A DNA stretch of 64,000 bases from Cupriavidus sp. UYMMa02A (lineage in GTDB: Bacteria; Pseudomonadota; Gammaproteobacteria; Burkholderiales; Burkholderiaceae), in contig LRMT01000141.1 in NCBI GenBank assembly GCA_001725945.1, positions 1-64,000 on the forward strand. Reading direction: 5' to 3'. The translations under genes were made by a program, and so were the position numbers. The notes beneath the pieces were generated by a model, which saw nothing but the letters and a program-made list of their open reading frames with translations, had not been told where the DNA came from and ran no database searches. Positions 18,238 to 28,892 of the stretch are shown here, in pieces. Position 1 is the first letter of the stretch. Every line of letters starts with the position of its first letter.

Positions 18238-18987
18238 GTGAACATCCTGCCCCTTTTCGGAAAAGTTGCCATAGTCACAGGCGGAACCGGATATGTCGGT
18301 GCAGCCATCGTTCGTCGACTGGCGCGCGAAGGCGCCGATATTGCATTTAGCTATCTATCGTCGAATGTCCTAGCCGAACAGCTAGTCTCAGAAGTGCACG
18401 CGCGCGGCAGACGCGCAATTGCCTTGCGGGCCGACTTCTCCGTACCGGCCGAGGTCGAAGCGTTCATTTGGGGAGCACATGATGGATTCGGTAGACTCGA
18501 CGTCCTGGTGAACGCCGTCAACGTCGAAGCGAACGCACGAGTAGACGATCTCGACGCCGACATGCAGGCTATTCAAAGGCAGTTCGACGTCAATGTAAGA
18601 GGTATCGCGATCGCCGTTCGAACCGCTGCGCCATTGTTGATCGATGGTGGTCGTATCATATCTGTCGGCCCGGTGCTCGCCGGCAACCAAGCATGTGCGG
18701 GAAAATCAGATTTCCTTGCCACGAAGGCCGCAGTCGCATCGTACACGAGAGGTTGGTGCCATGAGTTCCGCCACAGAGCCATCACTGCGAATATCGTGGA
18801 AATTGGGAGGATCGATGTCGGTGTTGGCACGTCCATCGTTCGAGGAATGAATGAGGAGTTGGCCGCTGCGCGGCAGCGCTCCGGGACCTCAGAAGCCGTT
18901 GCGGGCGCGGTAGCTTTTTTGGCCGGGCCAGACGCCGGCTATATCAGCGGTACCTCTTTGAGGGTCGACGGCGGACTCAACGTCTGA
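18238..18987 (+). CDS. FabG-like SDR with catalytic Tyr replaced by Phe
   Basis: 249 residues from a GTG start. The nucleotide motif TGGTGYVGAAIVRR, the internal LDVLVNAVN and the C-terminal YISGTSLRVDGGLNV are SDR hallmarks. The active-site segment reads DFLATKAAVASYTRG: Lys is kept but Tyr is Phe, which in characterised SDRs removes the general acid. It differs in sequence type from the three YxxxK-less SDRs nearby. A catalytic reductase, a non-catalytic partner or a base error are all possible. Confidence 0.75.
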   Translation: MNILPLFGKVAIVTGGTGYVGAAIVRRLAREGADIAFSYLSSNVLAEQLVSEVHARGRRAIALRADFSVPAEVEAFIWGAHDGFGRLDVLVNAVNVEANARVDDLDADMQAIQRQFDVNVRGIAIAVRTAAPLLIDGGRIISVGPVLAGNQACAGKSDFLATKAAVASYTRGWCHEFRHRAITANIVEIGRIDVGVGTSIVRGMNEELAAARQRSGTSEAVAGAVAFLAGPDAGYISGTSLRVDGGLNV

Positions 18988-19006
18988 GTTTGGTGCGCGC
19001 TACAGA

Positions 19007-19722
19007 CCAATCGACTCCCTCCGTAGTGTCGCGCCATAAATCCAGCCGTTCGCCATCAAGAAGAGAGAGCGCCTGCACCCGCTTCATCGGGGGTACCTAG
19101 ACGGCGAAGCGGTGATCGTTGGGCCAGTGCTGCTAAGTATGCCTCACTGCCAGGCTCCAATGCTCGCCTCAGGCCCGGTTAATAACTAACGCATTGACAC
19201 GCACGGGCGCGAGCTCCAGTGCCAAGCCGCGCGCATGGCATCTATAGCGGCAGCAGCGGCGCCTAGCACCGCAGTCCCATATGCATCCGGCCGCTCAGAC
19301 AGCGCTCCATACACTAGCGTAATCGAGCCGTTGCGCCGAAGCCGAGTGCCCAGCGCTCTTATGATGCGCAATGAGGCTCATATTCGCTCATCGAATGCGC
19401 GATGGAGATGCTCCATATCTGTGTCTATGACACTTCTAGCGACAAAGGCACCCGCAACGAGAACCAGGTGATCGACTCGCTGGACCTCGTGCAAGGCCAA
19501 CTCTATCTCACGTTGCACTGTCACATCGGCAGCCCGCCAGCCGGAGAAGGCATGGACTTCCGCGACGGACCTCGCTTTGTCGGCGCTTGGTCCAATCACG
19601 GTGACCTTTGCTCCGAGCTTCCTTGCCTGGATGGCCGTGGAAAGGCCAATTCCCGAAGTCCCACCAAAAATCAAGACATGGTTGCCCGTCAGGCCCTGAT
19701 CCAATAAATGCAGGGTGCCCAT
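19007..19722 (-). pseudogene. Decayed third copy of the YxxxK-less SDR
   Basis: The first third is recognisable (GNHVLIFGGTSGIGLSTAIQ) and continues to RVDHLVLVAGAFVARSV, then RRNGSITLVYGALSERPDAY and GTAVLGAAAAAIDAM. The frame then breaks: ARGLALELAPVRVN appears in another frame near 19200. A block is missing, and only C-terminal pieces (MANGW-like, then GGSRLV near 19010) remain with stops between them. Unlike most broken genes here this one has a deletion and divergence, so it is true decay. Confidence 0.75.
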
Positions 19723-19919
19723 GTCACTCTCCTACCGTTTGGACGTTGTGGGTTCGCGCCGCTCTTTATAAGTATCGCCCAAGCAATTTCAGCTTCCGCC
19801 TGGGCAGGCCGACGAATACCACCGCACAGACAGGACCGCCTTGAACCATTGCTATTTTCATAACAATTAAGGTGCGTCGGCAACATAGCTCGGGTTCAAT
19901 ACCTGAGAGGTAGCCTTGG

Positions 19920-20417
19920 GTGATCAGTATGGCGTATCAGCACAGCGAACCGCGTTGTTGGCAGAACATTGTCACGAAACTTGACCGGGTGCCCATGCCT
20001 TCGGATTCAACCTCCGACGTGGTCAACGGTCGAAATTCCCTCCCAGTTCCTTTTTGGTCCGCGATATGCGAGATCGAGCTGGTCTCCGATGGTCTCGTAT
20101 TGATCTCGTGGAGTAATTCTGTTCACGGTCGCTACACGGACCAAATATGGGCGCGCTCGCGTACTCCGCAAGGTGGACTATGCCTCTTAACCGGCGACCC
20201 CATTGCGCCGAAAACATCCGCCTTCATGCCCCGACGCAAGAGCCCTCCGACCCCGAGCGCGAACTGGATGATAGCTTCCTCTGCACTGTCATTTCTGCAG
20301 ATTGGCGAAAGGCTTGCCGAAAAAGAGACTATCCGCGCCCGCTGCGCAGCGCAACAACGGCTAGAACATTCCTATCCCTTGCATGCTACGCCAGCAGTGG
20401 CATGCCCCCCCACATGA
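19920..20417 (+). CDS. DUF3331-like hypothetical protein
   Basis: The segment LVLISWSNSVHGRYTDQIWA followed by GGLCLLTGDPIAPKTSAF and PSANWMIASSAL fits the pattern of DUF3331, small proteins of unknown function seen mainly in Burkholderia and Cupriavidus. The GTG start at 19920 is not supported by a strong ribosome site, and an internal ATG is possible. The tail after about residue 125 is less convincing. It lies just upstream of iorA, with no evidence of a shared job. Confidence 0.45.
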   Translation: MISMAYQHSEPRCWQNIVTKLDRVPMPSDSTSDVVNGRNSLPVPFWSAICEIELVSDGLVLISWSNSVHGRYTDQIWARSRTPQGGLCLLTGDPIAPKTSAFMPRRKSPPTPSANWMIASSALSFLQIGERLAEKETIRARCAAQQRLEHSYPLHATPAVACPPT

Positions 20418-20439
20418 TCGTAAGAGCGGAGATTTCGTC

Positions 20440-20886
20440 ATGCTGAAACTTAACGTCAACGGAAAAGACGTCCAGGTCAAAGCCGACTCGGATACACCTT
20501 TACTTTGGGTCCTGCGAGAAGAACTGGAGTACACCGGTGTCAAGTACGGCTGCGGTATTGCCCAATGTGGCGCCTGCACGATCCACCTTGACGGGGCGGC
20601 TGTCAGGTGCTGTGTTCTTCCCGTCAGCGCTGCAGTGGGAAGAAAAATCACAACGATCGAGGGCCTTGCCAAGCAGCATCCTCACAAGCTGCAAACACTG
20701 TGGATCAAACATCAAGTCCCTCAGTGTGGGTACTGCCAGTCGGGGATGGTGATGGCGGCCGCGGCCTTGTTGGACGCAAATCCGCACCCGACCGATGCCG
20801 ACATTGACGGTGCAATTACCAACATCTGCCGCTGCGGGACATACCCGCGCGTTAAGGCGGCGATCAAAGAAGCAGCCCAAAGCTAA
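20440..20886 (+). CDS. iorA: Isoquinoline 1-oxidoreductase-type [2Fe-2S] subunit
   Basis: 149 residues carrying two [2Fe-2S] clusters: a plant-type cluster with C38, C43, C46 and C58 (YGCGIAQCGACTIHLDG) and a helical cluster (QCGYCQSGM and ICRCGTYPR). This is the small electron-transfer subunit of molybdenum hydroxylases that oxidise N-heterocycles or aldehydes. The start at MLKLNVNGKDV matches the family. The molybdopterin subunit gene begins 16 bases downstream. Confidence 0.9.
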   Translation: MLKLNVNGKDVQVKADSDTPLLWVLREELEYTGVKYGCGIAQCGACTIHLDGAAVRCCVLPVSAAVGRKITTIEGLAKQHPHKLQTLWIKHQVPQCGYCQSGMVMAAAALLDANPHPTDADIDGAITNICRCGTYPRVKAAIKEAAQS

Positions 20887-20901
20887 GGGGAATACGCGCA
20901 C

Positions 20902-23025
20902 ATGACTTCCAACACCATTTCCCGGCGCACGTTCTTGAAATCGTCCGCCGCCGCTTTGCTGTCCGAAGCGCTGGTTATTCCATTTGCCGCCCCGGCCTTT
21001 GCGGGTGGGCAGGCATCGAATGGCCAGTGGAGCATGAGTTATCTCCGCCTGGACCGCAACGGTGACATCACCATCATCTCCCCGGTGGCTGAACTTGGCC
21101 AAGGAACGTCTTCCGCCTTGGCAGGCGTGCTGGCGATCGCTATGGACGCGACTGGACCCGGGTGAAATTCGAGTTGGCGCCTCTCGCACCTGCGTATGTG
21201 AATCCGACCTACGGCATGCAACTTACTGGTGCAAGCACCGGCATGTCGGGCTTTCATGACATCTTCCAACACACGGGCACCTCGGCGCGAGCGATGCTCA
21301 TCGCGGCTGCGGCCGCCGAATGGAAAGTCGACCCAGAGCGCTGCACGACCTCCAATGGCTACGTGCTTGTTCCTGGAACAGTGAAGCGACTGTCCTACGG
21401 CGAACTTGCCAAGGCCGCAGCTTCACTGCCGGCTCCTAAGCCAGCCGCCGCCAAATCCAGCCGTGTGGAAATGATCACCAAGCCTCGACTGGATATCCCG
21501 AGCAAGGTCAACGGAAGCGCGATTTACGCGATCGATGTCAAGCTCCCGCACATGCTTTACGCCGCCGTGGCCATGTCTCCCGTGTTCGGGGGAACTATCA
21601 AGAGCTACGACGGGAAAGGCGGCGATGTCCGTAAAAGGCGTACGAAGCGTCACGCCACTTTCCAACGGCATTGCAGTCGTCGCAGACGGCTGGTGGACAG
21701 CGCGAAAAGGGCTAGCCGCGCTACAACCACAATGGGCCACCACGGAGTATGACCGGGTAGACGACCGGAGCATCAAGGATCAACTCTGGCGTGACTTGAA
21801 AGCCCAGGCAGGCCATCTCGCGAAGCGAGAGGGTGATCCCGATCCTGTACTGAGAGAGGGTCCCACCTTTACTCGAAGGTACGAGGTACCGTTCCTGGCG
21901 CATGCCACGATGGAACCCATGACGTGCGTGGCTAAGTTTGATGGGACGCGGTGCGACATTTGGGTGGGTTCCCAGCAGCCTGGACGCGCACGTCGGGAGG
22001 CAGCTGAGCTTCTCAAGATTTCAGAAGATGCAGTGACTATTAATCCGACGCTGGCCGGCGGTGGCTTCGGTCGGCGTCAAGAGCCAGACTTCGTGCTCCA
22101 GGCCGTCGCGCTCGCGCAGGCTCATCCTGGCCGCCCGGTGAAGCTGATCTGGTCTCGGGAAGAAGATACACAGCACTCGTGGTACCGGCCGAGTGGCGTT
22201 TCTGAACTATCCGCAGCATTTGGAGATGGGACAGTGAAAGCATGGCGCCACCGCCAAGCCACGCCTGCCGTGCTTGAGCGTGCCTTCCCCGCAGTGTCAA
22301 AGATGGTGCCGTACGACATCACAGTATCGGACGGAATCTATCCGCTCTACAAGTTCTCCAACCAAGACGCGTGGTGGGTGAAAAGCAACACCCATGTTCC
22401 GGTTGGCATGTGGCGCTCAGTTGGAGCGTCGCAGACTATCTTCGCGATCGAGAGTTTTATGGACGAGATGGCGCTCGAACTCGGGAAGGACCCCTTTCAG
22501 TTCCGGCGTGATCATCTTCGTCATGATGCTCGCGCGGTCGCAGCGTGGGACCGTCTCGGGGCGATGTGCGGATGGGAGCGCGCAAAAGCGGAAAACCGAG
22601 CGATTGGTTTCGCCATTAGTCACAAGAACGATGATTGTCTCGTAGCCCAAGCCGCAGAGGTCATACGGGACGGATCCGCATTCCGTGTCAAGAGGATCTG
22701 GACTGTCGCAGATCCCGGCAAGGTGATCGCTCCCGACATGGCAAAGTCACAATTGGAAGGCGCCGCCCTCTGGGCATTGACTGCAGCGTTATACGGCCAC
22801 ATCAGTATCAAGAGCGGTCGCGTGAAGGAAAGCAACTTCCACGACTATCCTATGATCAAGCTCAGCGATGCCCCAGAGTTTGAGACCGAACTCATCGAGA
22901 GCGGCGGTAAGATCGAAGGGATGGGCGAAGGCGGCGCCCCTGGCGTCGCTCCGGCCGTCTGCAACGCAGTGTTCAAGCTGACCGGACAACGCGTACGTAC
23001 GCTGCCGATTTTGCCTCAAGCCTGA
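20902..23025 (+). CDS. iorB: Isoquinoline 1-oxidoreductase-type molybdopterin subunit (frameshifted)
   Basis: About 707 residues. A Tat signal peptide (SRRTFLKSSAAALLSEALVI) sends the folded enzyme to the periplasm. Later landmarks are PVAELGQGTSSALAGVLA, LAGGGFGRRQEPDFV, and MGEGGAPGVAPAVCNAV, which carries the catalytic Glu of xanthine-dehydrogenase-type enzymes. One base appears missing near 21158 and another near 21630; the three frames join cleanly. Relatives often have a c-type cytochrome partner to take electrons; none is intact here, only a cytochrome-like scar at 27728-27795. Substrate unknown. Confidence 0.86.
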
Positions 23026-23030
23026 CGAAA

Positions 23031-23053
23031 AGCCGGCGATAGCATTGCCGGCT
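23031..23053 (+). terminator. Hairpin downstream of iorB
   Basis: AGCCGGC and GCCGGCT pair perfectly over 7 bases with a 9-base loop, starting 5 bases after the iorB stop. The T-tract is weak, so termination is likely but not certain. Confidence 0.45.
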
Positions 23054-23206
23054 CTTCGTAAGACCCAGCCGATCGCGGCCGGCTCAAAGCTCTGTGAATA
23101 CGGCAAGCAAGATGGCGCTAAAGGTTCTGTGACCGGACCAGCCAGAGCTATCCTGCCCCGCCAGCGCCGCGGGCTGTGTTTCCGGGCCTCCGATGTTTCG
23201 GTCCGG

Positions 23207-24620
23207 TCAAAGGAGCGCCGGTGCCATGGCGCTTTCCGCTGTCTTCTCCAGGTTCGCGTGCGCCGCTTTATTCGCGGCGAATTTCAAATCTTCCACGCCG
23301 CCATCGAGGACACGGTGTTTCAATAAGAACCGCTTCGCCATATTGGATATGGTATAGGTCGGCTTAAGCCCCCAATGAACGCGCTTAAGTACAGAAGCTT
23401 CGATCAGTTCGACGGCCGCTTCGGTGACACGCGCGAGTTCCACGCCCTGCTCGCAACCGTATACGATGATCTCTTCCAAGCTAAGCGGGGTTGAGGAAAA
23501 AATGACCGACCGCACTACGCAGCAGTGAGGCTTCGCGAGCGTGTGCACCGACCACGCCCAAGCGGACTCGAAGGAAAAGTGCCGTGCGTTGCAACTGCGA
23601 TTTAGGCCATTCATCGATAAATCCACGCCCTGCACAAGAAGCGTTTCAACTGACTCAATCCCGAGCAGAGCGGTGTGATGGGCAGCAATCTCAATGGCGA
23701 AAGGTAAGCCATCGATCTGGTCCAGCAATCGTGTAGCGCGATTAACAAAGCTCTCATCCAGAACGACTCGCCTATTGAGCGCTTGAACGCGAGACAGGAA
23801 CATCAATAATGCCGGGCCAGCTTCTTTCGACCTCTCACTGAGGACCGGTAGCGGATCGACACGAATGACGGTTTCTGCGTCATGATGAAACCGCGCCCGC
23901 GAGGTCGCTAAAATCCGAGGAAAGTCCTTGCCGCCAAAATTGATGTCAGATTGAAGCAGTTCGTCCAGTATAGGCTTGGCCAGGTCACAATCATCGAGAA
24001 AGAGAATCGGCACTCCCGACAGTCCCTGACATAGCGACAAGCCCTTGTCGATAGCCTCGCGAGCGGCGTCATCGAATGCGGATCCCAACGGGACATGCAC
24101 GACTGAGCCTCCCCGTTGCCGCAATCTGTTGGCCGCAACGAACGTTGCACGGGACTTGCCAACTCCGGGGCCACCCACCACGGAGACCAGGCGAACCGAA
24201 GCATCCGAGAACGCCAAGAGCACTTCGTCCACAACGTCGTCCCGCCAGACGGTGGTTGAAGGGGAATTGGGCGGTCGGTAGCAGCGAGCTGGGACGGCGA
24301 TGTGGAGGGGGAAGAGGAGGCCTTCTCTTTTGTTTCCAGCGGAGACTGGATCAGCCGATATCCCGCGCTGGGACTGTCTCTATGAAATGCCGGTGTTCGC
24401 CTAGAACACGCCGAAGGCTGGCAACATGAACCTGAATATTGTTCAGCTCGACGATCGTCGTAGCAACTTTGGCCATCAGTTCGTCGGTCGAGACCGTCTC
24501 GCCTTGCGCATCGAACAAGACTTCCAGAATATCGTAGGCGCGACTGCTAAGTTTGACCTGCTTTCCGGCGCGGTAGATAGCGCGCGCCTCTCGGACGATA
24601 TTGAGATTGCCGATTCGCAT
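23207..24620 (-). CDS. Winged-helix / STAND-ATPase regulator (frameshifted)
   Basis: From MRIGNLNIVREARAIYRAGK, an OmpR-type winged helix (about 95 residues, with QVHVASLRRVLGEHRHFIET) is followed by an ATPase module: Walker A VVGGPGVGKSR, Walker B PILFLDDCDLAKP, ILATSRARFHHD and GLPFAIEIAAHHTALL, as in NB-ARC/STAND proteins. Frame breaks lie near 24355 and 24245. There is no long TPR tail, unlike the divergent neighbour. Such proteins act as ATP-switched transcription factors. Probable targets are iorAB and the SDR-OYE genes; this is inference from position. Confidence 0.75.
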
Positions 24621-24739
24621 GATTGCTCTCGTACGCCTCGCTGACAAGCTCTGGGATCGCCGGCGGTCCAAGGCCAGAAACGCAGTTTTGGCAGTCCATC
24701 ATAGAGAACGGCGGCGCCCCCCCAAGCGTGAATGACATG

Positions 24740-25016
24740 TTGTCAGATTTACATGTTCCTCTGGAAACATAGCTCCTAGCAGGATACCAACGCGGCCCCG
24801 TGTCAACAAGCGTCGCAGGTGCTTAAATGTTCTGAATCCAATTGGCGCGGTCGAATATTGTCAGATTTGTGCAAGTTGATTTTGCATCAGCCATGTGACG
24901 CGGCGGCATAGCGAAGGACCCCATGAGGGTGCAGCGCGGCCATGTCTGCACATTTAGGGCTAGGTTCAATTGAAGGAAACCGGGAAAGTGTCAAGCTTTG
25001 TCAGGTTCTGCTTGAC
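24740..25016. promoter_or_regulatory. Divergent regulatory region with TTGTCAG repeats
   Basis: Three direct repeats of TTGTCAG(A/G)TT occur at 24740-24750, 24858-24868 and 24998-25007. The last lies inside a perfect inverted repeat, GTCAAGC (24990-24996) and GCTTGAC (25010-25016). They sit between the start codons of the two divergent regulators, as expected for binding sites of one or both. Confidence 0.5.
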
Positions 25017-25082
25017 GGTCGAAAGGGCTAGTCGGCAGACTCCGCTCTTGGTTGTTGTTCTCTTTGCGCACTAAGGTCTCAA

Positions 25083-27900
25083 ATGTCTGTCATCGGGGTT
25101 GGCCCGCTCGCCGTGGACGTCTGCGAGCAGATTGTTTTGATGAACGGGACTCGCTACCCATTGGGCCGTCGTGCTGTCACGGTCCTGGTCACACTGCTGG
25201 CGGCCCGCGGCAGGTGGTTTCGCGCGAGAAGCTCCTGAAAACGGTATGGCCTGACGCAGTAGTCGAGTAAAACAATTTACAAGTACATATCGCGGCGCTG
25301 CGAAAAGCACTGGGTGAGGATCGTGACCTGATCAGAACCGTCCCTGGCCGGGGATATATGCTTGCGCGCGAGGATGCCCTTCCGAGAAAAGTGCACCATT
25401 CTAGTGCCATACCACCAACCGGCGAAATTTTGGGCGGGAAAGGGACTTCGAAGAACTTCGCCAGCTGCTGGCCACCTACCGTATTGTGACCCTGGTTGGG
25501 ATCGGTGGCGTGGGAAAGACTACGCTCGCTGCACGGTATAGCGAGATGCATACCGAAACTTATGGTGGTAGAACGAGATTCATGTCGTTAGTGGCAATCA
25601 CGGATCAGTCTGTAGCGGAGGACGCGATCAAGTCTGCGCTCGCCGAGCTGGCGGAAGTGCTGACTCGCGACGACGAATGTGCCTCTGACGACGAGCCCCC
25701 CCACGAAGCGCTTCTCGTCCTCGATAACTGCGAGCAAGTTCTCGATGCGGTGGCCGAGGCTCTCGGTCAGCAGACGGCTCATATCGTCAGGGTGAAAGTG
25801 CTTGCCACGAGTCGGACTGCACTTGGACTCAGCGAAGAAGCCGTCCACCATGTTCTTCCGTTGGACTTACCACCTGAACATGGCGACGCCAAGACAATTG
25901 GCGACTTCGACGCCATTCGCTTATTTCTCCATCGTGCGCGGCAAGCCTCGCCAACCCAGACGCTAGAATCGCAGGACCTTAGGACGGTGGCCATCATCTG
26001 CAGGAAGCTGGATGGAATCCCTCTGGCCCTTGAACTAGCGGCAAATACATCGATGGCCATTGGCGTTACCGCCGTTTCCAGTCGGCTGGACGACCGTTTC
26101 ACGCTTCTGACGAATGGGGGCAGCAACGTCCTACCGCAGCATCAAACCCTTAAAGCGGTGTTTGACTGGAGCTATTCGCTTCTGTCGGAACTAGAGCAGT
26201 ATCTGTTCCGATACGGCGCCACATTTGCCCCGACCATTGCGCTTGAAGCCGCCGTGTTCATCATGCAGCGTTTGGGCTGGTGCCGAACGGAGTCGGTGGA
26301 AGCTATCGCCGGCCTGGTCTCGAAGAATCTTCTCTCTGTGGATCCCGCGCATGGCCAACGCTTTAAATTTCTTGAGTCTACGCGAGCATATGCGATCGAA
26401 CGGCTCACACGAGATGGGCAGTTGCCCATCGCCTGTCGCTTGCATGCTGAATTCGCAAACCGAGCCTTAGAAGACCTCGAAGGAGCAAACTACTCGAGGT
26501 GCCAGACAGAAGCACTTGCAGAAATCGACAACATCCGGGCCGCATTGGCATGGTCATTGGGTCCCGATGGGGCCGTCGAGTTGGGAATTCAACTCGCTGC
26601 ATTAGCTGCCCCTCATTTTTTTGAGCTGTCCTATCTCGACGAGTGCACCCACTGGAGTCTCGTCGCTTTGGGAGCTTTCGAGCGAGACCGAAGAGCACAA
26701 TTTCGGCCTCAAACGAAGCTCGACCTACTCTTGGCCTATGCAGCAGGATTGCTCTATGCGGACAAGCCAGGGCCCAAAGTCACACAAGCGTGGCAAGACG
26801 CCTTGGATATGGCAGAGCACCTTCGGGACTCGGAAAGCACATTGCGAGCAGTATGGGGCTTGTGGAGCAACGCGCGTCTTGCAGGCGAAATGCTTAAGGG
26901 GCTTTCGATTGCGCGGCGCTTCGAAGGCCTCGTCGAAACATTTCACTACCAGCGCTACAAGCCATTGGCGCGGCGACTGATCGGCATGTCGCTACACTAT
27001 GTCGGTGCGCACGAGCATGGCATTGGAGATTTGCGCCGTGCAGACACCTCAGGCAGCGCAAACGAGCCGGGCGCCTCGCCCCGTCAGACCAGAGGTTTGG
27101 ACGACTTCGCTATCTTGGCGAAATCCACTCTCGCTCGCGCATTGTGGTGTTCTGGAAAGCGAGACGAGGCGAAAGCGGTAGCGTTGGCCGCCGAGACGCT
27201 CGCGTCGCAGCGAGGCACCGGCAGAGTCATCGCCAACGTACTTGTAGAGGCAGCGATACCGCTTGCGTTACTAACCCAAAACTCCCATGACGCACTTGAA
27301 AAGGTGGAAGAACTTCGCCGCGTTGCTCGTCGGTCAGGGCTGCGGCTCTGGGACAATTTCAGCGAAGCCTTCGCATGTGCCGCACACGTGGTGGATGGGC
27401 AAGCCAATGAAGATCTCCTCTGCAAATTCGCAAGAGCAATGGAAGCACTCCAGTCGGACGGCCTCTGCCTGGCGCACCCCATATTGATGTTGTTCCAAGC
27501 TCGCGGACACGAACTCGCCAATGAAGTGGACACAGCTCGAGAGATCATCGCGAACGCCTTGCTTCATTGCAAGAGACGAGGTAGTAGGTGGATGATTCAA
27601 GAGCTCTCCGAGGCTTCCGAGCGTCTTGCTTCTCTGCACCACTCTCCCAGCGGCATTGGAGCTACCCTGATACGTCCGCACTGCTGGAGCGGCTGCGACG
27701 CACGGCTTGACCGTGCGAGCATTTCGTTATTTCGACAAGATCCAGTTGGCCAGGGCCAGTGCATCGGCGTCCGGGACTTGAGTCTGGGCCGGCACCTACC
27801 TCGACAACGCGGTCGGGTAGTCGACATAGCCTTCGGCCCCTTGAGTGAACCAGGTCTCGAGCGATCCGCTGTCAGTGGCAGCGCACGCTCGAACCGATAG
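25083..27900 (+). CDS. Winged-helix / STAND-ATPase regulator with long helical tail (broken N-terminus)
   Basis: The N-terminal OmpR-type winged helix is recognisable (GPLAVDVCEQIVLMNGTRYP; QVHIAALRKALGEDRDLIRT) but broken by a frameshift near 25207 and a TAA at 25268-25270 where Glu is expected; a further shift lies near 25437. The ATPase module is open from 25486: Walker A GIGGVGKTTLAA, Walker B ALLVLDNCEQVLD, LATSRTALGLSE, GIPLALELAAN. A helical, TPR-like tail of about 450 residues follows. The last 35 or so codons lie antisense to the OYE gene and are probably not native. A larger relative of the divergent regulator at 23207-24620. Confidence 0.75.
27728..27795 (-). pseudogene. Cytochrome c C-terminal scar
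   Basis: Just after the OYE stop, minus-strand codons read VPAQTQVPDADALALANWIL then SK and a stop. This resembles the last helix of class I c-type cytochromes, usually after a heme-ligand Met (M-P). No CxxCH motif or upstream part is present. Only 22 residues support this, so it is tentative. Confidence 0.35.
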
Positions 27901-28877
27901 GGCAGATCAGGATTACTGATGTACGGCCTGCCGAACGCGATGGCGTCCGCTCCGCCGACCGCCAGCTCCCCCTGAGCACGAGCGAAGCCGTAGTCGGAGT
28001 TCAGGATGGTCACCCCTGAGAACGCCTTGCGAATTGCCGGCGCAAATGGCGGTCTATCGGAGACTCCAAAGCTCCCATCGAGAGGCGGCTCACGCAACTC
28101 GATGTGAGCAACGCCGATCTCCGACAAAGTCCGCGCCGCCGCAACAAATACCGGTTCCGGGTCGCTGTCTCGAACACCTTGATCAATGCCGTTCGGAGTG
28201 AGCCTCACCCCTACCCTATCAGCGCCAATTACGTCGGACACAGCGTCCGTCACCTCGCGAAGCAGGCGTACCCGGTTGGGGATGGAGCCACCGTATTCGT
28301 CGGTACGATGGTTGGTGCCGTCCCGCAAGAACTCGTCAATCAGGTATCCATTTGCCGCGTGGATTTGCACGCCATCGAAGCCCGCTTCCAGGGCGTTCCG
28401 GGTAGCCTGCCGGAAGTCTTTCAGCAGCTGCGGGACTTCCTCTGCTTTCAATGCTCGCGCGGCGGTATAGGGTTGCTTTCCAGCGTAGGTATGGGCATGC
28501 CCCGGCGCGACTGTCGCCGACGCGGAAATGGGTTGAGCACCACCGAGAAAGCTAGGATGGACGGTGCGGCCCATGTGCCACAGTTGGGCAATAATGCGTC
28601 CGCCTGCGAGGTGCACCGCTTCCGTGATCTTGCGCCACCCGACAATCTGCTCTCGCGACCAGAGACCGGTGGCGAAGGGCCATCCCAGACCTTGCTGAGA
28701 AATGCCGATGGCCTCGGAAATGATCAGCCCCGCCGATGCTCTCTGCTTGTAGTAGTCCACCATCATCGCCGTGGGAACATGCTCACGCGTACCGCGAGCA
28801 CGTGTCATCGGCGCCATCAGAATTCGGTTGGGTGCTTCAATCGCGCCAATCCGGATCGGATCAAAGAGTGAAGGCAT
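27796..28877 (-). CDS. Old yellow enzyme-type FMN oxidoreductase, copy 2
   Basis: About 360 residues, intact except for a late single-base shift near 27855, after which the expected SLETWFTQGAEGYVDYP leads to a stop at 27796. Motifs: MPSLFDPIRIGAIEAPNRIL, GRIIAQLWHMGRTVHPSF, VQIHAANGYLIDEFLRDG, FISNPDLP-like near the end. GGAGAAG lies before the ATG. It starts 15 bases after the SDR stop, so SDR-OYE is an operon. Close paralogue of 13409-14516. Confidence 0.9.
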
Positions 28878-28892
28878 TCTTCTTCTCCAGGA

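Noticed and set aside
25486..27900. Treating the 804-codon frame as a complete regulator starting at 25486
   Set aside because: The upstream sequence in other frames is a clear winged-helix domain of the same protein, so the start lies at 25083, and the end overlaps antisense OYE sequence.
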